Notes: a model not told the origin generated them from the sequence alone. DNA of 64,000 nt from Eubacteriaceae bacterium (GCA_021770095.1 JAETRQ010000006.1:62001-126000), one strand, 5' to 3'. Shown: positions 17,193 through 26,927, counted from the first letter of the stretch. Translations and numbers: made by a program.

Positions 17193-17642
17193 ATGATTGC
17201 TATCGGAAGTGACCACGCAGGATTTCCGCTCAAGGAAGAAATCAAAAAGTTTTTGGATGAAAAGAAAATTGATTACATTGATGTCGGATGTTATTCACCT
17301 GAACGGTTTGATTATGCAATCTCGGCACAAAAGGCATGTGACAAAGTTGTTGCCGGTGAATGTGACAAAGCTGTTTTGTGCTGCGGCACCGGTGTAGGAA
17401 TTTCCATGGCCGCAAATAAAGTAAAAGGTATCCGTGCTTGCTGTTGTTCCGATTATTTCAGTGCAAAATATACAAGGGCTCATAATGATGCAAATGTGCT
17501 GTGTATGGGTGACAGAGTAATTGGTGCCGGTCTGGCATGTGAACTTGTTGATGTGTTCCTTAACACCGAATTTGAAGGCGGAAGGCATGCAAACAGAGTT
17601 GAGCAGATTATGGCAATTGAAAAAGGTGAAAAGCTTTATTAA
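17193..17642 (+). CDS. rpiB: Ribose-5-phosphate isomerase B
   Basis: Interconverts ribose 5-phosphate and ribulose 5-phosphate in the pentose phosphate pathway. It begins IAIGSDHAGFPLKEEIKKFL and has the catalytic-Cys loop CCGTGVGISMAANK and the NDANVLCMGDRVIG segment of RpiB. The length of 149 is normal. It follows tsaB after 3 bp and ends the fhs-tsaE-tsaB-rpiB operon. Confidence 0.95.
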   Translation: MIAIGSDHAGFPLKEEIKKFLDEKKIDYIDVGCYSPERFDYAISAQKACDKVVAGECDKAVLCCGTGVGISMAANKVKGIRACCCSDYFSAKYTRAHNDANVLCMGDRVIGAGLACELVDVFLNTEFEGGRHANRVEQIMAIEKGEKLY

Positions 17643-17660
17643 TTAATTTTTACATAATGA

Positions 17661-17689
17661 AAGCGGAGATTTAATCTCCGCTTGTTTTT
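17661..17689 (+). terminator. Rho-independent terminator after rpiB
   Basis: Stem AAGCGGAGAT / ATCTCCGCTT with a TTA loop followed by GTTTTT. Confidence 0.88.
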
Positions 17690-17703
17690 ATATCTATATT
17701 TGT

Positions 17704-18642
17704 TTATGACCACTTAAGTGCTTTGATTGAAAATCCAAGTGTTATATCAAGTCTGTTTTTCTGAACAATTGCAACAACGGTCTTTTTGTTGCATCCTGAA
17801 ACTTTACCTGTTACTTTATAATAGTTGTTGTTGCCAAGATCTTCAACTTTTGTAATATTTACAGTCTGCTTCCTTTTCGTGAATTCTGTAATGGTAAAAG
17901 TATCATCTTTAGAGTTGTATGTGATTGGAGCTTTTGCATCTTTTGCAAAATCATTGCATTGTGTTTTGAAATTAACAACTGTTTGTCCGTAATATCTGAA
18001 CAGGTTAAGAACTACAGGGCTTGACGGATAAGTTTTTCGTGTACTTCCTTCGTGTTCTGCCATCCATACCGCAGTATGTGTTGCTATGCTGAGCGGAACA
18101 CCTTCTGAATTTTCATAGTTTGCTGTGTATAGATATGGAACCTCAAGCATATTCTCAATGATTGCATAGTCTTCGTCTGAAAACTTAACTTCTTTACCGC
18201 TGTCTGTTGTTTTTGGTACAACGTCTTTGCCGTCAAATTTTGTTGTATTTGCATCGGATGTTGCAGGAACTTTATCATCAACTTTTGGCGGATTATGTTC
18301 TCTGCTTGGATTTGTATTGAGTTCTTCTTCATCGTCAGCAGCACCATTAACTTTGTTATTCTTTTTATCATCATTGCTGTTATTGCTTGATATTTTAATT
18401 TTTCTTCCGGTTTTGTTACCGTCCTTGTCAACTTCGTATGCAACTTTTTTTCCGTCTTCGTATTCATAGACTACATCAACTTCGTTGCCGTCTTCATCAA
18501 CTTCAACACCGAATTCAATATCGTTATTCTCCAAGTCGGATACGGATACATCTTCCGATGAATCACTGTTTTTAGAACATGAAACAAAAATTCCGGATAA
18601 AACCACAATAACTGCTAAAAGCAAAATAAAAACTTTTTTCAA
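17704..18642 (-). CDS. Lipoprotein of unknown function
   Basis: Signal peptide with a lipobox ending in FVSC (Cys about residue 22), so a surface lipoprotein. Residues of about 25-150 are low-complexity and highly charged (DEDGNEVD, DKDGNKTG repeats, then Asp/Asn/Lys-rich), probably a flexible linker. The C-terminal about 150 residues appear to be a compact beta-rich domain with two cysteines (TQCNDFAKD and VSGCNKKT). I recognise no family. It is a single-gene unit with its own promoter, convergent with rpiB. Confidence 0.7.
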   Translation of the reverse strand: MKKVFILLLAVIVVLSGIFVSCSKNSDSSEDVSVSDLENNDIEFGVEVDEDGNEVDVVYEYEDGKKVAYEVDKDGNKTGRKIKISSNNSNDDKKNNKVNGAADDEEELNTNPSREHNPPKVDDKVPATSDANTTKFDGKDVVPKTTDSGKEVKFSDEDYAIIENMLEVPYLYTANYENSEGVPLSIATHTAVWMAEHEGSTRKTYPSSPVVLNLFRYYGQTVVNFKTQCNDFAKDAKAPITYNSKDDTFTITEFTKRKQTVNITKVEDLGNNNYYKVTGKVSGCNKKTVVAIVQKNRLDITLGFSIKALKWS

Positions 18643-18675
18643 GCAGAAAACCTTCTTTCGTTCGAACTATAACTA

Positions 18676-18704
18676 ATTATAAAAAGAATTTGTCAAAATG
18701 TAAA
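18676..18704 (-). promoter_or_regulatory. Sigma-A promoter of the lipoprotein gene
   Basis: On the minus strand TTTACA (18699-18704), 17-bp spacer and TATAAT (18676-18681). Confidence 0.65.
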
Positions 18705-18720
18705 GAGAAATTATTAAAAA

Positions 18721-18780
18721 TGAACAAATAATTAACTCATTGTTCACAGTATTTACATATTTTTCAATATATGTTATTTT
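18721..18780 (+). promoter_or_regulatory. Possible promoter with upstream inverted repeat
   Basis: TTTACA (18752-18757), 17-bp spacer and TATTTT with an extended TG (18775-18780) could serve the membrane-protein gene at 18816. Just upstream, TGAACAA (18721-18727) and TTGTTCA (18740-18746) form a perfect 7-bp inverted repeat, a possible operator. Confidence 0.4.
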
Positions 18781-18815
18781 ATATAAACCATTAAGTATTA
18801 AAAATAGGTGGTTTT

Positions 18816-19346
18816 ATGAAAAGTGCAACACGTCTTGCAGTTTGTTCAATCGTGTCGGCATTGTCGGTAGTTTTGCTTTTTCTTGGCGGAATAACATTTG
18901 TTCTTGCATATATTATGCCAATGATTGTCGGCCTCTTTATGATAATGCTCAGGCGTACTTTTGGTACATCTTCGGCATGGATAACTTACACTGCAGTTTC
19001 AATTCTGTCTTTTATTTTGGTAGCAGATAAAGAATGTATGCTGATGTATGTTTTATTTTTTGGCTTCTATCCGATTATCCGGTCTGAAATAAACAAGATT
19101 AAATCAAAGTTCTTTGCTTGGATATTTAAATTTATTGTTTTTAACATCATGGTTTTGATTGTTCAGCTTATTCTTGTTTATGTTTTCGGAATTCCTTTTC
19201 TTGATGAGGGCGAAGGCAAAGCTTTCATTTTATTGTTTGTTGTTTTAATGAATATTATGTTTGTTATTTATGATAAATTGATTGATAAGGTTTCTCTGCT
19301 CTATCAACTTAAACTTGAAAAAAGAATAAAAAAGTTTTTTAAATAA
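18816..19346 (+). CDS. Small integral membrane protein, unknown function
   Basis: A 176-residue protein with five or six hydrophobic helices and a basic C-terminus ending KRIKKFFK. The first helix region (VVLLFLGGITFVLAYIMPM) gives it a look of substrate-binding (S) components of ECF vitamin transporters, but I see no specific signature and no ECF ATPase genes nearby. It is a single-gene unit convergent with murC. Function not assigned. Confidence 0.65.
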   Translation: MKSATRLAVCSIVSALSVVLLFLGGITFVLAYIMPMIVGLFMIMLRRTFGTSSAWITYTAVSILSFILVADKECMLMYVLFFGFYPIIRSEINKIKSKFFAWIFKFIVFNIMVLIVQLILVYVFGIPFLDEGEGKAFILLFVVLMNIMFVIYDKLIDKVSLLYQLKLEKRIKKFFK

Positions 19347-19352
19347 AAATGA

Positions 19353-19379
19353 CCCGTTACTAAATCAAAAGTAACGGGC
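19353..19379. terminator. Bidirectional terminator between membrane-protein gene and murC
   Basis: Stem CCCGTTACT / AGTAACGGG (9 bp, 8-nt loop) in the 38-bp gap between convergent genes; A-rich and T-rich flanks lie on both sides. Confidence 0.72.
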
Positions 19380-19384
19380 ATTAT

Positions 19385-20761
19385 TTATTTATTCTTCAAT
19401 TTATTTACCATCATTCTTGCAACTTTATAAACATCGCCGCAGCCAAGTGTTATTACCAAGTCACCGTCTTGCGCATTGTTAAGTACATAATCGCAGATTT
19501 CTTCAAACGTATCAAGCTGAATGGAGTTAGGTACTTTATCCGCCAAGTCTTTTGCTTTAATACCAATTGTATTGACTTCACGGCTGCCCATAATTGCAGA
19601 TATAACACATCTGTCCGCAATTTTTAAAACTTCGGCAAAGTCGTCAAGCAGTATGGATGTTCTTGTAAATGTGAATGGCTGGTGTACTGCCCAGACATTT
19701 TTGTATCCCATCTTCTTTGCTGCTTCAAGTGTAACTTTAATCTCAGCAGGATGGTGTGCATAATCGTCTGCAAATGTAATTCCGTTGTATTTACCCAGCA
19801 GTTCAAATCTTCTTCCTGCACCGCCGAATGCTTTGAGTCCTCTGCAGATACTCTCAACATCAGCACCGCTTTCATATGCAGCAACAAAAGCACACAGAGA
19901 ATTGAGTATATTATGTTCACCCGGTACGGACAGTTCTGCTTTGGCAATGAATTCACCGTTATGATAGATGTCATAAGAAGAATGGAATCCGCCGGGAATA
20001 TCAATGTTTTCAGCAACCCATTCATTATTTTTATTTCTGCCTATTGAAATCAGTTTTTTGCCTGTAATACCTTTTAAAGTATCAACAGTATTTTTGTCAT
20101 CACCATTATATATAATGGTTTTTGTTGTCATTTCAGCAAATTGGCGGAATGACTTTTTGATATTTTCAAGATTACCGAAGAAATCAAGATGATCTTCGTC
20201 AATATTGAGTATCACAGCAATATCCGGATTCATTTTTAAAAATGTGTTGTTGAATTCACAACTTTCACAAACAAAATTTTCGCTTCTTCCATATCTTCCG
20301 TATGCATCAATAACAGGCAGTTTACCACCGATAACAGCACTTGGATCCAAACCTGCTTCAAGCAGAATTTGTGTCAGCATTGAAGAGGTTGTTGTTTTTC
20401 CGTGTGTGCCGCATACGCCGATGCAATTGCTGAAAATTCTGCTCATTGCACCGAGGAGGTCTGCTCTTTCATAACATTCAAAATTCTCTTTTGCATACTC
20501 GAGTTCTTCATTGCCTTTGAGAATTGCATTGGTGTAAATTACAAGTTCAATGTCATCTGTAAGATTTTCTTTTTTTTGTCCAAGATAAACTTTGGCGCCT
20601 TCTTTTTCAATTCTTCTGAATGTTTCTGTATCATTATTATCCGAGCCTGAAACATTGTAACCGAGTGATATAAGTATTTCTGCAAGAGGGCACATTCCGG
20701 CACCGCCTATACCGATGAAATGTACTCTCTTTATTTTTTTTAAAAGTTCATCTATATTCAT
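19385..20761 (-). CDS. murC: UDP-N-acetylmuramate--L-alanine ligase MurC
   Basis: Adds the first L-Ala to the peptidoglycan stem peptide. The N-terminal Rossmann motif HFIGIGGAGMCPLAEIL, the ATP-binding GVCGTHGKTTTSSML and the C-terminal FADDYAHHPAEI are all present. The length of 458 is normal. The ATG is preceded by GGGGGA. It stands alone, separate from the dcw cluster, as is frequent for murC in Firmicutes. Confidence 0.97.
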   Translation of the reverse strand: MNIDELLKKIKRVHFIGIGGAGMCPLAEILISLGYNVSGSDNNDTETFRRIEKEGAKVYLGQKKENLTDDIELVIYTNAILKGNEELEYAKENFECYERADLLGAMSRIFSNCIGVCGTHGKTTTSSMLTQILLEAGLDPSAVIGGKLPVIDAYGRYGRSENFVCESCEFNNTFLKMNPDIAVILNIDEDHLDFFGNLENIKKSFRQFAEMTTKTIIYNGDDKNTVDTLKGITGKKLISIGRNKNNEWVAENIDIPGGFHSSYDIYHNGEFIAKAELSVPGEHNILNSLCAFVAAYESGADVESICRGLKAFGGAGRRFELLGKYNGITFADDYAHHPAEIKVTLEAAKKMGYKNVWAVHQPFTFTRTSILLDDFAEVLKIADRCVISAIMGSREVNTIGIKAKDLADKVPNSIQLDTFEEICDYVLNNAQDGDLVITLGCGDVYKVARMMVNKLKNK

Positions 20762-20846
20762 TAAAATTCCCCCGTAACCATATTAAAACAATCTCATATA
20801 TTATACTACTTTCAAATTGAAAAATAAATACTTATGTTTGTATTAA

Positions 20847-20873
20847 CTAATATTTTTTTCATTCATAGTATGT
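20847..20873 (+). promoter_or_regulatory. Candidate sigma-K-type promoter for dpaAB
   Basis: AC (20847-20848), 16 bp, then CATAGTATG (20865-20873) resembles the mother-cell sigma-K consensus AC-N16/17-CATANNNTA. No good sigma-A promoter is visible here. Dipicolinate synthase genes are sigma-K controlled in Bacillus, which supports the reading. Confidence 0.45.
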
Positions 20874-20891
20874 AAAGGCTGAGGTGTTTAT

Positions 20892-21617
20892 ATGAAATTA
20901 AAAACGTTTTCTATTCCTTATTTGACGGATGAAAGATTAAAATATACAAAAGAATATTTACAGAACTTGGGATATATCTATCTTGAGAACTGCGATGATG
21001 CAGATTTTGCAGTTTTGCCTGTACCTGCCAAAAAATATATGTTTGATAACATCAATAATAAATATGTTTTTTACGGTGCAGGTGATTTTAAAGGTTTTGA
21101 CTATAATAAAGTGAATTTTTTCCTGCTTGAAAATGCTTATCTTACCGCTGAAGGTGCAGTTGCTCTTTTGAAAGAAACAAGTGACCATTCTATATACGGT
21201 TCAAAAATACTTATTACCGGATACGGCAGAATTGCACAGGCATTGCAGAAAATACTTACCGCAATGGGTGCTGACGTTACTGTCTGCTCGCGCAGTGAAG
21301 AGAGCAAGGCACAGGTTAAATTTGCTGGATTAAAACATATTACTTTTGATGAACTTCAGAAGGATAATGATTTCGATGTTGTTTTTAATACAGTACCGCA
21401 TTTAATATTTACAAAATCAGAAATTGACTCTCTGTCGGAAAATGTCATTCTTATTGACCTTGCATCTTTTCCCGGTGGTGTTGATACGCTTTATGCTAAA
21501 TCAAAAAATATTAATTTGATTGACGGCAGAAAATTACCTTCCAGATATTCTCAGATAACAGCAGGTCATTTGATTGGCAAAACCGTACACCAAATTATAA
21601 AGGAGGAATTGTCTTGA
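20892..21617 (+). CDS. dpaA: Dipicolinate synthase subunit A
   Basis: One of two subunits that oxidise dihydrodipicolinate to dipicolinic acid, the calcium chelator of the spore core; made in the mother cell during sporulation. The NAD-binding ILITGYGRIAQALQKIL motif is in the centre and the closing GRKLPSRYSQITAGHLIG segment is typical of SpoVFA. At 241 residues it is shorter than the Bacillus protein (about 300), as is seen in several Clostridia. It overlaps dpaB by 4 bp. This is the strongest sign that the organism forms spores. Confidence 0.92.
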   Translation: MKLKTFSIPYLTDERLKYTKEYLQNLGYIYLENCDDADFAVLPVPAKKYMFDNINNKYVFYGAGDFKGFDYNKVNFFLLENAYLTAEGAVALLKETSDHSIYGSKILITGYGRIAQALQKILTAMGADVTVCSRSEESKAQVKFAGLKHITFDELQKDNDFDVVFNTVPHLIFTKSEIDSLSENVILIDLASFPGGVDTLYAKSKNINLIDGRKLPSRYSQITAGHLIGKTVHQIIKEELS

Positions 21618-22177
21618 ACATAGGATATTGCTTTACAGGCTCATTCTGTACTTTTTCAAAATCAATAGATGTACTTGAAAATTTGGTTGCAGCAGGTAAT
21701 AATGTTACTCCGATAATGAGTGAAAATGCATATTCCATTGATACCAGATTCGGCAAGGCAGTTGATATTCAAAATAAAATTATTCAAATAACAGGCAACA
21801 GTATAATCCATACGATAGAACAGGCTGAACCAATAGGTCCGAAAAAAATGTTTGATGTTCTTGCAATTGTTCCCTGCACAGGCAATACCCTTGCAAAACT
21901 TGCCAACGGAGTAACCGATACATCCGTTACAATGGCAGCGAAAAGTCATTTGAGGAACAACAGACCGGTTGTAGTTGGTATTTCAACAAATGATGCACTT
22001 GGTGCTGCTGCAAAAAATATCGGAGCATTACTTAATTATAAGCACTATTATTTTGTCCCGTATGGTATGGATAATTTCATGATGAAACCAAAATCAATGG
22101 TATGTGATTTTAACCAGGTTATCAGTACAATTGAAAGTGCAAAAAACGGTCAGGAAATTATGAAAAAAATATATTGA
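21614..22177 (+). CDS. dpaB: Dipicolinate synthase subunit B
   Basis: Flavoprotein-like subunit of dipicolinate synthase. It starts with GYCFTGSFCTFSKSIDVL and has the flavoprotein motif PCTGNTLAKLANGVTDT. Length 187 is normal. It starts at TTG 21614, overlapping the dpaA stop (TTGA), with AAGGAGG about 8 bp upstream. The end of the gene contains the -35 element of the next operon. Confidence 0.93.
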   Translation: MNIGYCFTGSFCTFSKSIDVLENLVAAGNNVTPIMSENAYSIDTRFGKAVDIQNKIIQITGNSIIHTIEQAEPIGPKKMFDVLAIVPCTGNTLAKLANGVTDTSVTMAAKSHLRNNRPVVVGISTNDALGAAAKNIGALLNYKHYYFVPYGMDNFMMKPKSMVCDFNQVISTIESAKNGQEIMKKIY

Positions 22178-22202
22178 CTTTTTACTTATAATTATATATA
22201 TT
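22174..22202 (+). promoter_or_regulatory. Sigma-A promoter of the potABCD operon
   Basis: TTGACT (22174-22179, overlapping the dpaB stop codon), 17-bp spacer and TATATT (22197-22202). The leader is about 50 nt. Confidence 0.65.
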
Positions 22203-22260
22203 TAAATTTATGGAAGTCTATCTTGCTTTCAAATCGTGTTGGTAATCGAGGATGTGGAAA

Positions 22261-23394
22261 TTGGGAAAGATAATAGATTTGAAGGACATCACTGTTAAAT
22301 ATGGTGATAATGTCGTTCTTGATAAATTGAATTTGTATATTAATGAAAAAGAGTTTATAACGTTTCTCGGTCCGTCAGGCTGTGGTAAGACTACCACTCT
22401 TCGTTGTATTGCCGGTTTTATTGAACCGGACAGCGGCGAAATTATTTTTGACGGCAAAAAAATAAATGATGTTCCTCCGCACAAAAGACAGGTGAACACC
22501 ATTTTTCAGCGTTATGCTCTTTTTTCTCATTTAAATGTATATGAAAATATAGCATTCGGTCTCAGAATTCAAAAGAAATCAAAAGATGAAATCAGGTCAA
22601 CTGTTGCGCATATGCTGGAATTAGTTAATCTTAAAGGATTTGAAAAACGCAGTATAGACTCACTTTCGGGCGGTCAGCAGCAGCGTGTTGCTATTGCAAG
22701 AGCATTGGCGAATAATCCAAAAGTTCTGCTTCTTGATGAACCGCTCGGTGCTCTTGATTTAAAACTGAGAAAAGATATGCAGACCGAACTTAAAGCAATA
22801 CAAAAGCGTCTTGGTATAACATTTGTTTATGTTACGCATGATCAGGAAGAGGCACTCTCCATGTCAGATACCGTTGTGGTTATGGACAAGGGTAAAATTC
22901 AGCAAATCGGTACACCTGAAGATATTTATAATGAGCCTGTTAATGCCTTTGTTGCCGATTTTATAGGTGAGTCAAATATTGTGGATGCAATTATGCTCAA
23001 AGATTATCTTGTTTCTTTTGGCGGTGTAACATTCGATTGCCTTGACCATGGATTTGGAGAAAATGCATTTGTTGAGGCAGTTGTGCGCCCTGAGGATATT
23101 AAAATTGTTGAACCCGGTGCAAAGTCTTCATTGACCGGTGATATTACAAGCGTTACTTTCAAGGGTGTTCATTTTGAAATTCTTGTTGATGTAGGCGGTT
23201 TTATATGGATGATTCAGACTACTGAACATCACAAAGAAGGCGAGCGTATAGGTATGTATATTGAGCCTGATGCGATTCATATTATGAACCGCAGTGAGTA
23301 CAGCGGTGAATTCGGTGATTATTCATATTTCTCTGATGAAATGGACCACATTTCTGATGCGTCTTACAATTGGGAGGAAGATAATGAAAATTAG
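22261..23394 (+). CDS. potA: Spermidine/putrescine ABC transporter ATP-binding protein PotA
   Basis: ATPase of the polyamine importer. Walker [10 protein letters not shown], signature LSGGQQQR, Walker B LLLDEP and the switch His are present, followed by a C-terminal TOBE-like regulatory domain (from about residue 240). The start is uncertain. GAGG at 22248-22251 abuts the ATG at 22252 but is 9 bp from the in-frame TTG at 22261, which gives GKIIDLKDI as in relatives, so I chose TTG. It overlaps potB by 11 bp. Confidence 0.93.
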   Translation: MGKIIDLKDITVKYGDNVVLDKLNLYINEKEFITFLGPSGCGKTTTLRCIAGFIEPDSGEIIFDGKKINDVPPHKRQVNTIFQRYALFSHLNVYENIAFGLRIQKKSKDEIRSTVAHMLELVNLKGFEKRSIDSLSGGQQQRVAIARALANNPKVLLLDEPLGALDLKLRKDMQTELKAIQKRLGITFVYVTHDQEEALSMSDTVVVMDKGKIQQIGTPEDIYNEPVNAFVADFIGESNIVDAIMLKDYLVSFGGVTFDCLDHGFGENAFVEAVVRPEDIKIVEPGAKSSLTGDITSVTFKGVHFEILVDVGGFIWMIQTTEHHKEGERIGMYIEPDAIHIMNRSEYSGEFGDYSYFSDEMDHISDASYNWEEDNEN

Positions 23395-24208
23395 GAGCAG
23401 GAAACTTCTGGATAAGCCTTATCTTGTCTGGTCAGTATTATTTATCATTGCTCCTCTTATTATGGTTGCTTACTATGCTTTTACAGATAGGAGCGGTGCA
23501 TTCTCTCTTGACAGTATATCTCAAATATTGTCTTATTTACCGACTATATTGCTGTCAGTTCTTTATGGACTGGCTGCAACGGTGATTTGTCTTGTTATCG
23601 GTTATCCGTTTGCTTATATTTTTTCTAAATTTTCTGTCAGAAGGCAGCAGATGATGGTTTTGCTTGTTATGCTGCCCATGTGGATGAATTTTCTTATCAG
23701 AACATATAGCTGGATGACAATTCTCGGTGATTCGGGTGTTATAAATACCATCCTGTCAGCGATAGGACTTGACCCTGTAAAAATGATTAATACAAGCGGA
23801 GCCGTTATTTTGGGTATGGTTTATAACTTTTTGCCATATATGATTTTGCCTATATATTCTGTTTTGTCCAAAATGGATAACTCTCTTGTTGAAGCTGCAC
23901 AGGATTTGGGTTCCAATAAATTCCAGGTGATGAGCAAGGTTGTTTTTCCGCTTTCACTGGGCGGTGTTCTGAGCGGAATTACAATGGTTTTTGTTCCTTG
24001 TGTATCCACATTTTATATTACTCAAAAACTCGGCGGCGGACAAATTGTCTTGATAGGCGATGTTATTGAAACACAGTTCCAGAGCGCCAATAACTATAAT
24101 CTAGGTGCTGCACTTTCATTTGTACTTATGATTTTGATACTCGTTTGTCTCGGTGTTATGAATTATTTCGGTGCAGATAATGATAATGACGGAGGTGTTG
24201 TAATATGA
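23384..24208 (+). CDS. potB: Spermidine/putrescine ABC transporter permease PotB
   Basis: Inner-membrane permease with six helices and the EAA loop ([20 protein letters not shown]) that docks with PotA. I start at ATG 23384 (GGAGG 6 bp upstream, inside potA); the longer open frame from 23294 lies within potA and has no ribosome-binding site. It overlaps potC by ATGA. Confidence 0.92.
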   Translation: MKIRSRKLLDKPYLVWSVLFIIAPLIMVAYYAFTDRSGAFSLDSISQILSYLPTILLSVLYGLAATVICLVIGYPFAYIFSKFSVRRQQMMVLLVMLPMWMNFLIRTYSWMTILGDSGVINTILSAIGLDPVKMINTSGAVILGMVYNFLPYMILPIYSVLSKMDNSLVEAAQDLGSNKFQVMSKVVFPLSLGGVLSGITMVFVPCVSTFYITQKLGGGQIVLIGDVIETQFQSANNYNLGAALSFVLMILILVCLGVMNYFGADNDNDGGVVI

Positions 24209-25026
24209 CAAAAAAATCTTCCTTGTTATCAAAGTTTTATATGGCATTGGTTTTTATTTTTCTTTATGCACCGATTGCTGTTATGATGCTGTTTTCGTTC
24301 AATTCAACTGCCAGCACTTATATTTTCAGCGGTCTTTCTTTGGATTGGTATAAAGAAATGTTTTCTGATGCTGCTGCAATGCAGTCACTCAGGAACACAA
24401 TAGTCCTTGCTGTCTGTACTGCTGTTTGTTCAACCATTCTTGGTATTCTGGCTGCCGTCGGTCTTTTTAATTCGCGCAATAAATTATATAAAAAATCAAT
24501 GATGACAGTAACGAATATCCCGATGATGAATCCTGAAATTGTTACCGGTATTGCAATGATGCTTTTATTTGTTTTTGCAGGTACATTGGTCAGAAAAAGT
24601 GATGTTCTCGGATTTTGGACACTTCTTGTTGCACACATTACATTTGCACTTCCTTATGTGATTTTGAATGTTCTGCCCAAACTCAAACAGTTTGATATGC
24701 ATGTTTATGAGGCTGCAGTCGACCTTGGTTGCAAACCTGTCAAAGCTTTTTTCAAAGTCGTTATGCCTGAGATTTTGTCAGGTATCATAACCGGATGTGT
24801 GATGAGTTTCACGCTCTCACTTGATGACTTTATTATCAGTTATTTTACAAACGGCCCAAGTTTTCAGACGCTTCCGATCTATATTTTTTCTATGACGAAA
24901 AAGCGTGTAAAACCTGATATGTATGCTCTGTCTACACTTATGTTTGTCGTCATTCTTGTACTTCTGATACTTATGAATGTTGCTCAGAACAGGGTTGAAA
25001 AAAAGGGTAAGAGTGATGTGAAATGA
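24205..25026 (+). CDS. potC: Spermidine/putrescine ABC transporter permease PotC
   Basis: Second permease, six helices, with the EAA loop YEAAVDLGCKPVKAFFKVVM and the SLDDFIISYF segment common in PotC. Length 273 is normal. It overlaps both potB and potD by 4 bp (ATGA), so the whole operon is translationally coupled. Confidence 0.93.
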   Translation: MTKKSSLLSKFYMALVFIFLYAPIAVMMLFSFNSTASTYIFSGLSLDWYKEMFSDAAAMQSLRNTIVLAVCTAVCSTILGILAAVGLFNSRNKLYKKSMMTVTNIPMMNPEIVTGIAMMLLFVFAGTLVRKSDVLGFWTLLVAHITFALPYVILNVLPKLKQFDMHVYEAAVDLGCKPVKAFFKVVMPEILSGIITGCVMSFTLSLDDFIISYFTNGPSFQTLPIYIFSMTKKRVKPDMYALSTLMFVVILVLLILMNVAQNRVEKKGKSDVK

Positions 25027-26279
25027 AAAAAATAATACTATCCTTTCTCACTGCTCTTTTGCTGATTTCCTGCTTGCCTGTTACTGCTTTTGCTGATAAT
25101 GAGCCTTTCACACAGGAACAGATTGATTATTACAAAAATCTCGGTCTGCAGGGGACAGTGGTTAATGTTTATAATTGGGGTGAATATATTTCTGACGGCA
25201 GTGAAGGTTCAATGGATGTTGTCAGCGAATTTGAACGACTGACCGGTGCAACTGTTAATTATACCAACTATGAGTCTAATGAAAATATGTATTCAAAACT
25301 TTCAGGCGGCGGTGTATCATATGATGTTATTGCACCCAGTGACTATATGATTGAGCGTCTGATTGATGAAGATATGCTGCTTGAACTCAATTATGATAAT
25401 ATTCCTAATATGAAATATATTAAGGATGAATTCCAAAATTTGTTTTATGACCCTGAACAGCGTTATACTGTCTGTTTCAATATCGGTACAACTGTTTTGA
25501 TTTATAACAAAACACTTGTGGAGGAAGAACCTGACAGTTGGTCTGTCCTTTGGGATGAGCAGTATAAAGATAAAGTGTTAATGTTTAACAATTCCCGTGA
25601 TGCGTTTGCCATTGCACAGTCCATGCTGGATAAGGATTACAATTCAACTGTTGAACAGGATTGGGTTGATTGTGCCCAGTTGCTTGCTGAACAAAAGGAT
25701 AAGACGAATCCGGTTTATGTTATGGATGAAGTGTTCAACCTGATGGAAAGCGGTGAATATGCCTTTGCAACATATTATGCAGGTGATTATCTCCTGATGG
25801 TTGACAACAATGAGGATTTGGGTTATTGTTTTCCAAAAGAAGGAATCAATTATTTTTATGATGCTTTTTGTGTCCCGTCTTGTTCTAAAAATAAAGCAGG
25901 TGCAGAGGCATTTATCAATTTTATGCATGAGCCGCAGGTTGCTTATGAAAACAGTGAATTTATCTTTTATCGTTCTCCAAATGTGACTGTTGAGGAAAAT
26001 GAAGAGAGTTCTCTGTATCAAAGTGAAGTCATTTATCCTTCATCGGAATTGAAATCGCAGTTTTTTAAAAATTTACCTCAGAATATTATTGAACTTGAAA
26101 GTAATTTGTGGACACAGGTAAAAAGCGGAAAACTTTCTGTTGACAATGCATCACAGGATAAAAAAATTTATATTGAATGTGCTGTCTTGGGCGGTGCCGC
26201 ATTGATAGTTATTATGTTCAAAATAATTTCAATCGCAAGAAAAAAGAAAGAACAGGATTTGAGTGATTTATATGATTAA
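25023..26279 (+). CDS. potD: Spermidine/putrescine-binding protein PotD with C-terminal membrane segment
   Basis: Extracellular polyamine receptor of the ABC importer (VYNWGEYISDGS near the start, then YDVIAPSDYMIERLI). The N-terminal signal contains both a possible lipobox (LISC, Cys 17) and a signal-peptidase I site (AFA-D). Unusually, the C-terminus adds a hydrophobic helix (ECAVLGGAALIVIMFKIISI) followed by a basic tail, so the protein may be anchored by its C-terminus or at both ends. Without the tail it has normal PotD length. It overlaps potC (ATGA) and the following HAD gene. Confidence 0.9.
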   Translation: MKKIILSFLTALLLISCLPVTAFADNEPFTQEQIDYYKNLGLQGTVVNVYNWGEYISDGSEGSMDVVSEFERLTGATVNYTNYESNENMYSKLSGGGVSYDVIAPSDYMIERLIDEDMLLELNYDNIPNMKYIKDEFQNLFYDPEQRYTVCFNIGTTVLIYNKTLVEEEPDSWSVLWDEQYKDKVLMFNNSRDAFAIAQSMLDKDYNSTVEQDWVDCAQLLAEQKDKTNPVYVMDEVFNLMESGEYAFATYYAGDYLLMVDNNEDLGYCFPKEGINYFYDAFCVPSCSKNKAGAEAFINFMHEPQVAYENSEFIFYRSPNVTVEENEESSLYQSEVIYPSSELKSQFFKNLPQNIIELESNLWTQVKSGKLSVDNASQDKKIYIECAVLGGAALIVIMFKIISIARKKKEQDLSDLYD

Positions 26280-26919
26280 GTGTGCTCTTTTTGATTTGGA
26301 CGGAACTTTGGTCGATACTTCAATCGACCTTGGCAGAGCAACTGCATATGTGCTGGAAACTTATGGCAGACCAGCAAAGTGGACCGATAAAGATTATCTT
26401 TCTTTTGTCGGCAACGGTGCGAAAAAATTAATTGACAGAGCATTCGAGCATACGCTTGATGATGCTCAACTGAATAAAGCACTTGATGTGTTTAAATTAA
26501 AATATAATCAAATTCTTCTTGATAATGCCGTAATTTATGAAGGGATTAAACCGTCTCTTGATTTCTTGAAAAAACAGGGAATCAAACTTGCCGTTGTGAC
26601 AAATAAACCGCACGAGTGTGCTGTTAAAATGGTTGAAACCCTGTTCGGTAAAGATTTTTTTGATGTTATTGTCGGTGCAAGAGAGGATGTGGCTAAAAAG
26701 CCTGATCCGTTCACAACAAATTTTGCACTCGAAAAATTGAATATGAAGCCGAATGAAGCAATTTTCTTCGGCGACAGTGATGTTGATGTGCTTACTGCAA
26801 AAAATGCAGGAGTGGAGGCTGTGGGCTGCTCATGGGGATTTCGCAGTTTTGAATGTCTGTTTGCAGCGTCTCCATCCGTAATCATCGACCATCCGAAATA
26901 TATAGCAAAACTTTTTTAA
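26272..26919 (+). CDS. HAD-superfamily hydrolase, phosphoglycolate-phosphatase-like
   Basis: Cytoplasmic phosphatase of the Gph/PGP type, with the nucleophile motif FDLDGTLVDT, TNKPH (motif II) and FFGDSDVDVLTAKNAG (motif IV). Length of 215 is usual. The start at ATG 26272 lies inside the end of potD; GTG at 26263 in frame is better spaced from AGGA and would add three residues. Known relatives remove 2-phosphoglycolate or act as broad phosphatases; substrate here is not certain. Confidence 0.85.
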   Translation: MIKCALFDLDGTLVDTSIDLGRATAYVLETYGRPAKWTDKDYLSFVGNGAKKLIDRAFEHTLDDAQLNKALDVFKLKYNQILLDNAVIYEGIKPSLDFLKKQGIKLAVVTNKPHECAVKMVETLFGKDFFDVIVGAREDVAKKPDPFTTNFALEKLNMKPNEAIFFGDSDVDVLTAKNAGVEAVGCSWGFRSFECLFAASPSVIIDHPKYIAKLF

Positions 26920-26927
26920 AAAAAGTG

